64,000 nt of DNA from Budvicia diplopodorum (GTDB taxonomy: Bacteria > Pseudomonadota > Gammaproteobacteria > Enterobacterales > Enterobacteriaceae): positions 124,001 to 188,000 of the forward strand of contig NZ_WOYF01000005.1 in assembly GCF_009800925.1 (NCBI RefSeq). Reading direction: 5' to 3'. How positions within the stretch are numbered: position 1 is the stretch's first letter; the number at the start of each line of letters is the position of its first letter. Shown here one piece after another: positions 30,797 to 39,028 of the stretch. A program made the translations under genes and the position numbers. The notes below the pieces were generated by a model. It worked only from the letters and a program-made list of their open reading frames with translations, did not search any database and was not told the origin of the DNA.

Positions 30797-31519
30797 ATGC
30801 TCAGCTCTTCGCCATTGCCCAAAATCGCCGTCGCGCTGCTGCGTTTGCCTTCCGACGGCTGGCTCCCCCCGAGCGCTTCACGTCTTCCTCAAGCCTTGCA
30901 GCAACAGGCCGAGGGCTTTAACCCAAAGCGTCGTCAGCAATTTCTTACCGGGCGATGGCTACTGGCGGAGCTGCTGTTTAATCAAGTGGGCTGTACTGAG
31001 CTGCCCGATATCGATACGACGGATAATGGCCGCCCGGTGTTCACCGACTCAAACCTGCCGGATTTTAATATCAGCCACAGCGGCGAATATATTATGGCGG
31101 CGCTGGCCCGTGATTGCCGACTAGGGCTAGACGTTGAGCATATCCGCCCGCGTAATAAATTAATGGCGCTGGCCCAATATAGCTTTAGCGATGAAGAGTA
31201 TCAGTGGCTGGCGGCTCAGCCGGAGCCGCAGCAAACAGACCGGTTTTGGCAGCTGTGGACGCTACGGGAGTCAACCCTTAAGCTAGCGGCCAAAGGCGTA
31301 TGGCAGATGAAACAGATTCGAATTGATCCGCAAAATAAATGGCTATCGGCAGACTTTCAGCCAACGCTGTTTGGTTTCACCTGCCGCCGTGATGATATCG
31401 CCTGGGCGATAACCAGCGATAGCCCAGTAGATAACGTTGAGCTCTGGCAAGCTCATGGCGAAGCACCGTATCTGACTTTGGCCGATGTGCCATGTATTGA
31501 TCGGTTTAGAACGCCTTAA
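30797..31519 (+). CDS. 4'-phosphopantetheinyl transferase (AcpT/Sfp-like)
   Basis: A 240-aa PPTase. The CoA/Mg motif is LGLDVEHIRPR and the second motif is FWQLWTLRESTLKLAAKG (W-x-x-KES-like with RES), both in the usual order; the preceding FNISHSGEY is the first motif. It starts six bases after apeR, so it is in the operon and should activate ApeE and ApeF. Not every APE cluster has its own PPTase. Confidence 0.88.
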   Translation: MLSSSPLPKIAVALLRLPSDGWLPPSASRLPQALQQQAEGFNPKRRQQFLTGRWLLAELLFNQVGCTELPDIDTTDNGRPVFTDSNLPDFNISHSGEYIMAALARDCRLGLDVEHIRPRNKLMALAQYSFSDEEYQWLAAQPEPQQTDRFWQLWTLRESTLKLAAKGVWQMKQIRIDPQNKWLSADFQPTLFGFTCRRDDIAWAITSDSPVDNVELWQAHGEAPYLTLADVPCIDRFRTP

Positions 31520-31579
31520 GATAATCAATATATTGACGGATAGTATGAAAAATCTATCGCAACAACTAAGGAAAATTAA

Positions 31580-31915
31580 ATGAAATTAATCGGTTCTCGG
31601 AATGAGCTGAACAGGCGCAATGAGCTGTTATATTCCGAAAGATTTATCAATAAAAAAACGTCCATCGTGTCTTTTTTAAATGAGCGATACGGAGAAATAA
31701 AATCCGTATACGTATTGGCAAATACCCCAGATCAGGGTGAGGACATCTACAAATTAATCATTAATGGAAAGCTCATTGTCGGTTTTGAGCTATCGCGAAT
31801 AGACGGGAAGATAAGTGATATTTCAGAAATGTCGGTTTTAAATTATACAAAACAGATAAAAAGAAAATCAGATAGATTGGATCTGGCTATTGCATTGGAT
31901 TTAGCGAGTAGTTAA
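31580..31915 (+). CDS. Hypothetical protein (orphan, A/T-rich)
   Basis: A 111-aa ORF with an AAGGA site eight bases before its ATG. It is markedly A/T-rich and codes for a charged, soluble protein, for example NRRNELLYSERFINKKTSI and LNYTKQIKRKSDRLDL. No signal peptide, membrane segment or familiar motif is visible. It begins the decayed islet between the APE cluster and adeP and differs in base use from both sides, so recent arrival is likely. Function unknown. Confidence 0.55.
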   Translation: MKLIGSRNELNRRNELLYSERFINKKTSIVSFLNERYGEIKSVYVLANTPDQGEDIYKLIINGKLIVGFELSRIDGKISDISEMSVLNYTKQIKRKSDRLDLAIALDLASS

Positions 31916-32064
31916 CGGAAATATCTACGACTACAACCATCTGGCCATGGGCTTTACTTTTACAAATAACGACATGATAAATGATGATGGCGCCGCTTTG
32001 AGCCAGAAAGCTAAGCTCTATCTGAGTATGATATCCATATAATATCTGATTAGAGAGAATCATA

Positions 32065-32202
32065 ACGCCAACCAATATTTCACTAGGCTCTCACTTCGAA
32101 AGCTTTATACAAGAGCAAATAAAAAGCGGGGAGGGTATTTTGGCTGAAGCGGTGTTCAAACGGCTTGGGCGTAAATATCAGAAACGCTCAATCCGTCAGT
32201 AG
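32065..32202 (+). pseudogene. Broken duplicate of parD antitoxin
   Basis: Nearly identical to the functional parD at 32429: the leader GAGAGAAT is shared, then TPTNISLGSHFESFIQEQIK. The start codon is ACG in place of ATG. Relative to intact parD, residues 23-61 are missing: exactly 117 bases lie between two copies of AGCGGG in intact parD, and only one AGCGGG remains here. No parE follows this copy. Confidence 0.88.
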
Positions 32203-32428
32203 AATAGCCATTCGCTTTTTGCGAACCATTTCCAGAACCTCAAATTTTCCCGCCAAAATGCCTGCCTGTGAATTGACCGGCTATCAGAGTAAATATACTG
32301 TTTATTAGTTGGCAAATTTTCCACTTTAAAAAGCTCAACATAACAGAATTGTTGACCAACCTTGACGGTAATGGAGAAAAGACAAATACTAATAGATAGT
32401 AATAAATAACATATCAGAGAGAATTACC

Positions 32429-32668
32429 ATGCCAACCAGCATCTCACTCAGTCCTCACTTCGAAAGCTTTATCCAAGAGCAAATAAAAAGCGGGCGTTAT
32501 AACAATGTCAGTGAAGTTATCCGAGCCGGGCTACGTGAGTTAGAAGAACAGGAACGAGCACGAAAATTAGAAACACTTCAGGCTGCAGTAGCCGCGGGTA
32601 TAAACAGCGGGGAGAGTATCCCGGCTGAAATGGTGTTCGAACAGCTTCGGCAGAAATACCAGAGGTAA
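32429..32668 (+). CDS. parD: Type II antitoxin, ParD/CopG family
   Basis: A 79-aa ParD-type antitoxin. The N-terminal ribbon-helix-helix SISLSPHFESFIQEQIKSGR is followed by NNVSEVIRAGLRELEE, the classic pattern. The C-terminal helix (ESIPAEMVFEQLRQKYQ) should wrap the toxin. It lies 20 bases before parE, and a PurR- or LexA-like site is not evident. Autoregulation by the ParDE complex is typical for the family. Confidence 0.9.
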   Translation: MPTSISLSPHFESFIQEQIKSGRYNNVSEVIRAGLRELEEQERARKLETLQAAVAAGINSGESIPAEMVFEQLRQKYQR

Positions 32669-32688
32669 ACAGACAATGGATAAAAAGA

Positions 32689-32979
32689 ATGGCATTGACC
32701 TTATCACCGCTTGCTGCGCTAGACCTCGAAGAGATAGGAGACTATATCGCGGATGATAGCCCAATTAGAGCGGTACGTTTCATTGCTGAGCTTTACCAAC
32801 AATGCTTACAGATAAGTGAAACACCCGCGTTATATCGACAACGCCCCGAATTAGGTAAAGGAGTAAGATGTTGCCCTTATGGACGTTATCTAATCTTGTT
32901 TTCAGAGGATACTGACAACATTAGAATTCAGAGGATACTCCACAGCGCGAGAGATATAACATCTTTATCATTTTCGTAA
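32689..32979 (+). CDS. parE: Type II toxin, ParE/RelE family
   Basis: A 96-aa ParE-fold toxin: LSPLAALDLEEIGDYIADDS is the N-terminal helix pair, RQRPELGKGVRCCPYGRYLI the core, and IRIQRILHSARDI the final strand, with the conserved R-x-LH-x-x-RD. ParE toxins poison gyrase. A nearer ATG at 32676 is in a different frame. No frameshift or stop is seen, so it looks intact. Confidence 0.88.
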   Translation: MALTLSPLAALDLEEIGDYIADDSPIRAVRFIAELYQQCLQISETPALYRQRPELGKGVRCCPYGRYLILFSEDTDNIRIQRILHSARDITSLSFS

Positions 32980-32983
32980 AAAG

Positions 32984-33457
32984 TCATGCAAAAACCTCAG
33001 CCATTCGCTTTTTGCCATCGAGGCGAGTTTTGATCTTCTGCCACTGGGTTTGCATTTTCAGCCGCTGGTCGTCCATCACAAAACCTTTAATTACATATTC
33101 CTGCAGGGTTTGCTCCACCCACTGGCGGAACTGCGTACCGCGGGCGGAGCGGACTCGATAGCCGACGGTCAGAATCAACGGCAGGCTAACATACTGAACG
33201 TTATAGACTTTACCGTCTGACGCAGTTGTTCGGTAAAACCGAATAACTGAATGCTTTTCCAGCTCATTCTCAGCAAAAATATGGCTGATATGTTCGCTGA
33301 TGGTCGCCTTCGCTTTACCGTATAAATCACAAATCATCGCCTACGAAAGCCAAAGCGTATCGGATTCAAAACGACATTCGATCTGCAAACGTCCGTCCGC
33401 ACTTTGAAACAGTACAAACTCGCCTTCGGGGGCTCGTGATAAACTCTTTTCATCCAT
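32984..33457 (-). pseudogene. RhuM-family protein, nonsense-broken and truncated
   Basis: From ATG 33457 the frame reads MDEKSLSRAPEGEFVLFQSA and continues to SDTLWLS, then meets TAG where Gln would be expected (codon 39). It then continues in the same frame as AMICDLYGKAKATISEHISH to QEYVIKGFVMDDQRLK, all RhuM-like. After that, an unrelated short tail ends in GKKRMAEVFA. RhuM proteins are roughly three times longer, so the C-terminal two-thirds are deleted. RhuM genes often lie in type I restriction loci; here only fragments survive. Confidence 0.85.
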
Positions 33458-33551
33458 CAAGCGGTCTCCACCTTAACCGGTGCTTACCGGTCAGTAATTG
33501 CTGCATCAGCGCGGTCTGACATTCTACCCTTATCACCCTCCGGTAAAAATA
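33450..33551 (-). pseudogene. HsdS C-terminal remnant
   Basis: A 33-codon open stretch ending at TGA 33450 reads QTALMQQLLTGKHRLR near its end. This matches the typical C-terminus of type I restriction specificity subunits (LMQQLLTGK then basic residues). It overlaps the start of the rhuM remnant by eight bases, as expected for a former hsdS-rhuM operon. Everything upstream of it is lost. Confidence 0.6.
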
Positions 33552-33591
33552 TCAAAATAAAAGCGCAACACCCATCACAGGCATTGCGCTT
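33552..33591 (-). terminator. adeP terminator
   Basis: Eight-base-pair stem AAGCGCAA/TTGCGCTT with a 15-base loop; on the minus strand it is followed by TTATTTTGAT. It lies 22 bases past the adeP stop. Confidence 0.65.
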
Positions 33592-33612
33592 CCGTTTACC
33601 GCTTAGCGTTAA

Positions 33613-34947
33613 TTAATGGTCGATAAAGACAATTTTAACCAAGAACATGATGGCCACCACTAATACGCAAGGGCTAATCTCTCTCCAACGGCCGACGCCG
33701 GCTTTCATCACGCAGTAAGAGATAAAACCAAGCGCAATACCTTCGGTAATCGAGAAAGTAAACGGCATCATTACGGCGGTAATAAACGCAGGAGTCGCTT
33801 CGGTTAAATCGTTCCATTTAACCCGCGACAGGCTGGAGGTCATCAGTACGCCGACGTAAATCAGCGCACCGGCCACTGCGTAAGGTTGGACCATTTTGGC
33901 CAGCGGCGACAGGAAGATAACGCCGATGAAACACAGGCCAACCACCACGGCAGTCAGGCCGGTTCTTCCGCCAACCGACACGCCGGAAGAGCTTTCAATA
34001 TAGGTAGAAATAGACGACGTACCGAGGTAAGCACCGGCTGAAGAGGTGATACTGTCGACCAGTAAAGCCTGCTTCATGCGAGGGAACTTGCCGTTTTCAT
34101 CGGCTAATCCGGCTTTATCAGTCACGGCAATCAGGGTGCCGGAAGAGTCAAACAGGTTTATCAGCATAAAAGAGAAAATAATGCCGGCTAAGCCGATATC
34201 AAGAGCGCCTTTAACGTCTACCTGACCAACAATGCTCATTATGCTTGGCGGAGCCGATACCACGCCAAAATATTTCACATCGCCCAAGACCAAACCGATC
34301 GCCGTGGTAACAATAATCGACACCAGCACCGCCGCGTGAATATTTTTGGCCGCCAGAATGGCAATAATAAAGAAGCCCAAAATACCCAGCGATACGTTCA
34401 GCGAAGTCAGATTACCGATAGCCACCAGCGTGTCCGGGTTAGACACGATAATACCGGCATTCTTCAGCCCCATCATGCCAATGAACAGGCCGATACCGCT
34501 GGTAATGCCGACCCGAAGGCTGACTGGAATGCTAGAAATCATCCAGTACCGAATACGAAATAGCGTCAGCAGCAGGAAGCCAAAAGAGCCCCAGAACACC
34601 GCGCCCATGGCAACCTGCCAAGAGTGGCCCATAGCGCCAACCACCACAAAGGCAAAAAAGGCATTCAGCCCCATCGCCGGTGCTAACGCCACGGGTAAAT
34701 TTGCAAACAGCCCCATAAAAATGCTGCCGAAGGCCGCAACCAGACAGGTGGTCACAAAAACCGCCTCGGTATCCATTCCTGCAACCCCTAGAATTTGTGG
34801 GTTCACAAAAACGATATACACCATGGTTAAAAACGTGGTGAAGCCGGCAACAAACTCAGTGCGCACGGTGGTTCCATGCTGTTTTAACTGAAACAAGCGC
34901 TCAAATAGCCCCTGCCCGTCGGCCTGACCAGAAAGTGGTTTACTCAT
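33613..34947 (-). CDS. adeP: Adenine permease, NCS2 (AzgA-like) family
   Basis: A 444-aa purine/H+ symporter with about 12-14 membrane segments. Family elements include QHGTTVRTEFVAGFTTFLTM, the ALAPAMGLNAFFAF loop, and DSSGTLIAVTDKAGL, which carries the substrate/proton-binding Asp. It matches E. coli AdeP (YieG) best, and yieH lies next door here as in E. coli, supporting orthology. A PurR-like operator lies upstream (35005). Confidence 0.9.
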   Translation of the reverse strand: MSKPLSGQADGQGLFERLFQLKQHGTTVRTEFVAGFTTFLTMVYIVFVNPQILGVAGMDTEAVFVTTCLVAAFGSIFMGLFANLPVALAPAMGLNAFFAFVVVGAMGHSWQVAMGAVFWGSFGFLLLTLFRIRYWMISSIPVSLRVGITSGIGLFIGMMGLKNAGIIVSNPDTLVAIGNLTSLNVSLGILGFFIIAILAAKNIHAAVLVSIIVTTAIGLVLGDVKYFGVVSAPPSIMSIVGQVDVKGALDIGLAGIIFSFMLINLFDSSGTLIAVTDKAGLADENGKFPRMKQALLVDSITSSAGAYLGTSSISTYIESSSGVSVGGRTGLTAVVVGLCFIGVIFLSPLAKMVQPYAVAGALIYVGVLMTSSLSRVKWNDLTEATPAFITAVMMPFTFSITEGIALGFISYCVMKAGVGRWREISPCVLVVAIMFLVKIVFIDH

Positions 34948-35004
34948 TTTGATGTCCGGAAGAATGGTGAAAATAAAAATTTAAGGCGCTAGATATACCA
35001 AAAT

Positions 35005-35020
35005 ACGCAAACGATTACAT
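35005..35020. promoter_or_regulatory. PurR operator
   Basis: ACGCAAACGATTACAT satisfies every fixed position of the PurR consensus ANGCAANCGNTTNCNT. It sits 58 bases upstream of the adeP start, a normal repression site for a purine permease. Confidence 0.75.
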
Positions 35021-35070
35021 GGTTTATTTATAAATTTATTACGCGATAAATAATTCGATATGCAGGAAAG

Positions 35071-35130
35071 CGGCAAGTCAGTGAGTGAGGTGGGCGAACG
35101 CACCGGCAATTTAAAGTATCATGGGTAAAT
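35071..35130. repeat. Relic half of TATACCC-ended repeat
   Basis: GTGAGTGAGGTGGGCGAACG and AAAGTATCATGGGTAAAT resemble, piece by piece, the right half of the inverted-repeat element at 40454. They also resemble a dispersed enterobacterial repeat I recall with ends like GAAGTATGACGGGTATA. The left half is absent. Recognised by eye; a genome search for copies would settle it. Confidence 0.45.
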
Positions 35131-35287
35131 AGGCTTAACGTTAAATTTCAGCGACTTCAGTATCACCCATCGTTAACGGGAAGAAAATCCTAAATAAACA
35201 AAGGGCTATCATTTTCTTAAACTGAGTTTTAATATGAACGCTGCAAGAAACATGAATACTCAACGACCCCCAATAAAGGAATGTCTT

Positions 35288-35956
35288 ATGCAACCGGTTG
35301 AATGCGTTCTGTTCGACAGCGATGGTACCTTAGTAGACAGTGAAATTTTATGCTGTGAGTCTTTCTCTAACGTTTTTAAAAGCTATGGTATTTCTCTTTC
35401 AACACAAGAGTGCATCAAACAGTTTAAAGGCACTAATCTGTATAAAGTCTTTGCTCAGGTCAGAGAAACATACGGGTTGGACCAGCCGGACGAAAAGCTG
35501 GAAAAAGAGTATCGTCAGGATATGGCTCGGCTGTTTGAACTCAGCCTACAGCCGATTCAAGGCATTAGAACCTTGCTTGAAGGCATTACCGTGCCCATGG
35601 CCGTTGTGTCAAACGGCCCGGTCACCAAAATGCAGCACTCTTTAGGCCTAACTAAGCTGATTAATTTCTTTGGCGACCATCTTTATAGCGCTTTTGATAT
35701 CCAACGCTGGAAGCCAGACCCGGCGCTACTTCGGTTTGCCAGCGATAAGCTGTCAATTCCGTTAGAAAAATGCATTTTGATCGAAGACTCGCTCGCCGGT
35801 GCCCATGCCGGAATTGCGGCCGGTATACCGGTGTTTTACTACTGCGCTGACCAACACAATACTCCGATCGACCACCCGCTAGTGACCACGTTCCATGATA
35901 TGGCTGAACTACCTGAGCTATGGAAAGCTCGGGGCTGGGACATTTATCGCGCCTGA
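35288..35956 (+). CDS. yieH: HAD phosphatase YieH (6-phosphogluconate phosphatase type)
   Basis: A 222-aa haloacid dehalogenase-like phosphatase from ATG 35288 (AAGGA eight bases upstream). An in-frame ATG at 35234 would add 18 residues absent in YieH. Motif I is FDSDGTLVDSE (Asp nucleophile; E. coli has FDCDGT), motif II is VVSNGP, and motif III/IV is RWKPDP with LIEDSLAGAHAG. Its C-terminus LPELWKARGWDI matches YieH. E. coli YieH hydrolyses 6-phosphogluconate and other sugar phosphates. Confidence 0.92.
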   Translation: MQPVECVLFDSDGTLVDSEILCCESFSNVFKSYGISLSTQECIKQFKGTNLYKVFAQVRETYGLDQPDEKLEKEYRQDMARLFELSLQPIQGIRTLLEGITVPMAVVSNGPVTKMQHSLGLTKLINFFGDHLYSAFDIQRWKPDPALLRFASDKLSIPLEKCILIEDSLAGAHAGIAAGIPVFYYCADQHNTPIDHPLVTTFHDMAELPELWKARGWDIYRA

Positions 35957-36051
35957 ATCAAGTAGGCTGTTAGTCGTCATGTCATTTTTCAACCAAATGG
36001 CGACTAAACCCCACATTTACACTACCGTCTCAACAGGCGCATAATCACAGT

Positions 36052-36072
36052 TCAATCATTGACTATGATTGA
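36052..36072. promoter_or_regulatory. Perfect palindrome upstream of mdtG
   Basis: TCAATCAT and ATGATTGA are separated by TGACT, 55-75 bases upstream of the mdtG start. The size fits an operator for a dimeric regulator. The regulator is not identifiable from sequence. Confidence 0.45.
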
Positions 36073-36126
36073 CGTAACTACTTTTCGTACATGACGTTCA
36101 CGGCTAAACCTCGATAAAGGTCTAAC

Positions 36127-37368
36127 ATGCCAACGGTACCTGAAACGATCGTTGTTATTCCAAACGTTAACTGGCAGCGTAATCTCTACGTTGTCTGGGT
36201 TGGCTGCTTTCTCACCGGCGCGGCCTTTAGCTTAGTCATGCCATTTTTACCTCTGTATGTCGAACAGCTTGGTATAACCGATCACCAAGAGCTGAACCTG
36301 TGGTCCGGCGGGGTTTTCAGTATCACCTTTCTATTCTCTGCGCTGGCGTCTCCTTTTTGGGGCGGATTGGCGGACAGGCACGGCCGTAAGCTAATGCTAT
36401 TACGTTCGGCTTTCGGCATGGCGATTGTGATGATGCTGATGGGATGTGCCCAGAATATCTGGCAATTTCTGGCACTGCGCGCACTGCTGGGGGTATTGGG
36501 CGGTTTTATTCCTAATGCCAATGCGTTAATTGCTACTCAGGTTCCGCGTAATCGCAGCGGATGGGCGTTGGGTACGTTGTCTACCGGTGGCGTAAGCGGG
36601 GCGCTACTCGGGCCAGTTATCGGGGGTTTACTGGCGGATAACTACGGATTACGCCCGGTGTTTTTTATCACCGCTGGCGTACTGTTTCTCTGCTTTTTAA
36701 TCACGCTGTACGCGGTTAAAGAGCAATTCACACCGATACATAAAAAAGACATGCTCAGCGGCAAGCAGGTTTTCGCCACCTTAACTAAGCCGAGGCTAGT
36801 GCTGGGCCTGTTTATTACCACCATGATTATTCAGGTCGCCACCGGCTCTATCGCCCCAATTCTGACGCTATACGTACGAGAACTGTCGGGCAATATCCAA
36901 AATCTAGCGTTTGTCAGCGGGTTCATTGCTTCTGTTCCGGGGGTTGCCGCGCTGCTTAGCGCCCCGAGGCTAGGCAGGCTGGGCGATCGCATTGGCCCGG
37001 AACGCATTCTGATTGCCATGCTGATCTTCTCAATTGTGGTGCTGATTCCGATGTCGTTTGTACAAAATCCTTGGCAGCTGGCCGCACTGCGTTTCTTACT
37101 CGGCATCGCCGATGGCGCGATGCTACCGGCGGTTCAAACCCTGCTTATCTATAACTGTACCAATCAAGTAGCAGGCAGAATTTTCAGTTACAACCAGTCG
37201 TTTCGCGATATCGGCAACGTCAGTGGGCCGCTATTGGGCTCAAGCGTAGCGGCCGGATTTGGCTTTCGCGCGGTGTTTTTAATCACCGCCACGGTGGTAC
37301 TGTTTAACGCCGTTTACTCTTATTGGTTTCTGGCCCGTAAAGCCCATGAGCCGCCACCGCCAGATTAA
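36127..37368 (+). CDS. mdtG: Multidrug efflux MFS transporter MdtG
   Basis: A 413-aa 12-helix MFS drug/H+ antiporter (E. coli MdtG 408 aa). It has [14 protein letters not shown] (loop 2-3 motif), [20 protein letters not shown] with the motif C region, and [21 protein letters not shown], closely tracking MdtG. In E. coli MdtG gives fosfomycin resistance and is in the mar/sox/rob regulon. Its stop overlaps the convergent permease stop. Confidence 0.93.
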   Translation: MPTVPETIVVIPNVNWQRNLYVVWVGCFLTGAAFSLVMPFLPLYVEQLGITDHQELNLWSGGVFSITFLFSALASPFWGGLADRHGRKLMLLRSAFGMAIVMMLMGCAQNIWQFLALRALLGVLGGFIPNANALIATQVPRNRSGWALGTLSTGGVSGALLGPVIGGLLADNYGLRPVFFITAGVLFLCFLITLYAVKEQFTPIHKKDMLSGKQVFATLTKPRLVLGLFITTMIIQVATGSIAPILTLYVRELSGNIQNLAFVSGFIASVPGVAALLSAPRLGRLGDRIGPERILIAMLIFSIVVLIPMSFVQNPWQLAALRFLLGIADGAMLPAVQTLLIYNCTNQVAGRIFSYNQSFRDIGNVSGPLLGSSVAAGFGFRAVFLITATVVLFNAVYSYWFLARKAHEPPPPD

Positions 37369-38105
37369 TGAACACCCTGCGGTGACTTCGATAACCAGAC
37401 AAACAGCGAGCGTTTCGCTTTAGGTTCTAGCGATGAATAGCGCTTACTCACCTGATTTGCCGCTACGTCGAGTAATAAGCAGAAAATAAAATAGACCAAC
37501 GCAATAAACAGGAAGACTTCAGTAGGGTAGACCATGCTGCGGTTATTCACCTGAGTGGCTAAGAACGTCAGTTCACCCACGCCAACAATGTAAGCCAGCG
37601 AGGTGTCTTTAATCAGGGATATCCATTGATTGATAAACGACGGCACCATTATCCTCAACGCCTGCGGCAAAATTACCCACCATAGAACTTCCCAGCGGGC
37701 TAGCCCCAGCGACAACCCGGCCTGCCACTGCCCTTCGCCAATAGCAACGATCCCGGCTTTTACCCCATGGGCTAAATAGGCGGCGGAAATCAGGGCTAAG
37801 GCGCAAACCACCGACGTAATGGCCGGAATATCAATGCCAAACAGCATTGGCAGCATAAAGTAAGCCCAAAAGATCAGCATGATCACCGGAATAGCGCGGA
37901 AAAAGCCAAGAAACACCGCTAACGCAGCGGCGGGCCAGCCGCGAAACATGGCCAATGCCACCCCGAGTATCACGCCCAACATGGCCGAAATAATGCCAGC
38001 CGCAAGGCTAATGATTAACGTCAGAGCAGCGCCGCCAATAGGGCCGTCCGGATAAGCGCCCCATAGCATATAGCCCAGATTGTCATAAATAACGGTAAAA
38101 TCCAT
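37365..38105 (-). CDS. Amino-acid ABC transporter permease (HisM/GlnP family)
   Basis: A 246-aa inner-membrane permease with about five membrane segments. The EAA loop that contacts the ATPase reads [20 protein letters not shown] then PQALRI. It follows its partner permease by one base, and the two would form the heterodimeric channel. The ligand cannot be set beyond polar amino acids. No ATP-binding gene is present in this window for this system. Confidence 0.88.
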   Translation of the reverse strand: MDFTVIYDNLGYMLWGAYPDGPIGGAALTLIISLAAGIISAMLGVILGVALAMFRGWPAAALAVFLGFFRAIPVIMLIFWAYFMLPMLFGIDIPAITSVVCALALISAAYLAHGVKAGIVAIGEGQWQAGLSLGLARWEVLWWVILPQALRIMVPSFINQWISLIKDTSLAYIVGVGELTFLATQVNNRSMVYPTEVFLFIALVYFIFCLLLDVAANQVSKRYSSLEPKAKRSLFVWLSKSPQGVH

Positions 38106-38106
38106 G

Positions 38107-38847
38107 TTAACGACGCCCCTTGGCTAATAAACGCTGTTCATACCAAAGCCCCCAGGCTTCCATCAGCGCAATAGCGGCAACATATAAAACGGTTGCCACG
38201 CCAAACGCCTGAAAGGCGCGCAGCGTTTCAGTTTCAACCTGACGGGAAGCGTAAGAGAGTTCAGCCACCCCGATAGCCATCGTCAGCGATGAGCTTTTAA
38301 CAATATTCATGTATTGGCCAAGCAGAGGCGGGAAAGCGATTTTCAACGCCTGAGGAAGTACCACATAGCGCATCGCCTGCCATCCACTCAGCCCCAGCGC
38401 CATGGCGGCGTACTTTTGTCCAGCAGAAACGCCGCGAATACCGGCCCGGATCTCTTCGGCAATAAACGCGGCAAAGTAGAGCGTTAGTCCAAAAACACCG
38501 GCAATAAACTCAAACGACGGCCACGCCAGCGTGGTACCGAATAAATCGACTTCGTGCGGTGTGTTTAACCAAGGAATAATGCCTTCCGGCAGCAGCTTAC
38601 CCACGCCGAAGTACCAGAAAAACAGCTGAACCAGCAGCGGGGTATTGCGAAATACGGTGCAGTAAGCAATCACCGGCCATTGAAGAATAGCCAACTTACT
38701 GTCCCGGGCTGCGGCAATGATGAAGCCCAACAGCGTTGCAGCAACAATAGTCACCACGGATAGCCCAATGGTTATCAGAAAGCCATCCCATAGCCACCCA
38801 AGGTATCGGGGTTCTAGTACTAATTCCGTCAGTGTTTGTTTGATCAT
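38107..38847 (-). CDS. Amino-acid ABC transporter permease (partner)
   Basis: A 246-aa permease of the His/Glu/Gln family. The EAA motif region is SAGQKYAAMALGLSGWQAMR followed by PQALKIAFPPL. Five or so hydrophobic segments. Second subunit of the permease pair, one base before the gene above, and separated from the binding-protein gene by a stem-loop. Confidence 0.88.
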   Translation of the reverse strand: MIKQTLTELVLEPRYLGWLWDGFLITIGLSVVTIVAATLLGFIIAAARDSKLAILQWPVIAYCTVFRNTPLLVQLFFWYFGVGKLLPEGIIPWLNTPHEVDLFGTTLAWPSFEFIAGVFGLTLYFAAFIAEEIRAGIRGVSAGQKYAAMALGLSGWQAMRYVVLPQALKIAFPPLLGQYMNIVKSSSLTMAIGVAELSYASRQVETETLRAFQAFGVATVLYVAAIALMEAWGLWYEQRLLAKGRR

Positions 38848-38968
38848 GCTGCCAGCTTATTGTTCTGTTTTTATATTTTGGGCAAAAGGAGACTCTACAC
38901 AAGAATAACGAAGCGTTCGTTCGCTATAAGTAAATCATCTTCATGACCTACGTCACTAGCGACCGATA

Positions 38969-38990
38969 AGGGGCCATCAGCGTGGCCCCT
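38969..38990 (-). promoter_or_regulatory. Intercistronic stem-loop after binding-protein gene
   Basis: Eight-base-pair stem AGGGGCCA/TGGCCCCT with a six-base loop. On the minus strand there is no T-run after it. Such hairpins often protect the 3' end of the binding-protein mRNA and lower expression of the permeases downstream. Confidence 0.55.
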
Positions 38991-39028
38991 ATTTGTTTAT
39001 TTCTAAACTCGACTAACTCACACCACAA

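Noticed and set aside
34346..34891. 181-codon plus-strand ORF
   Set aside because: It is entirely antisense to the clear membrane protein gene adeP; such long shadows are common opposite hydrophobic genes.
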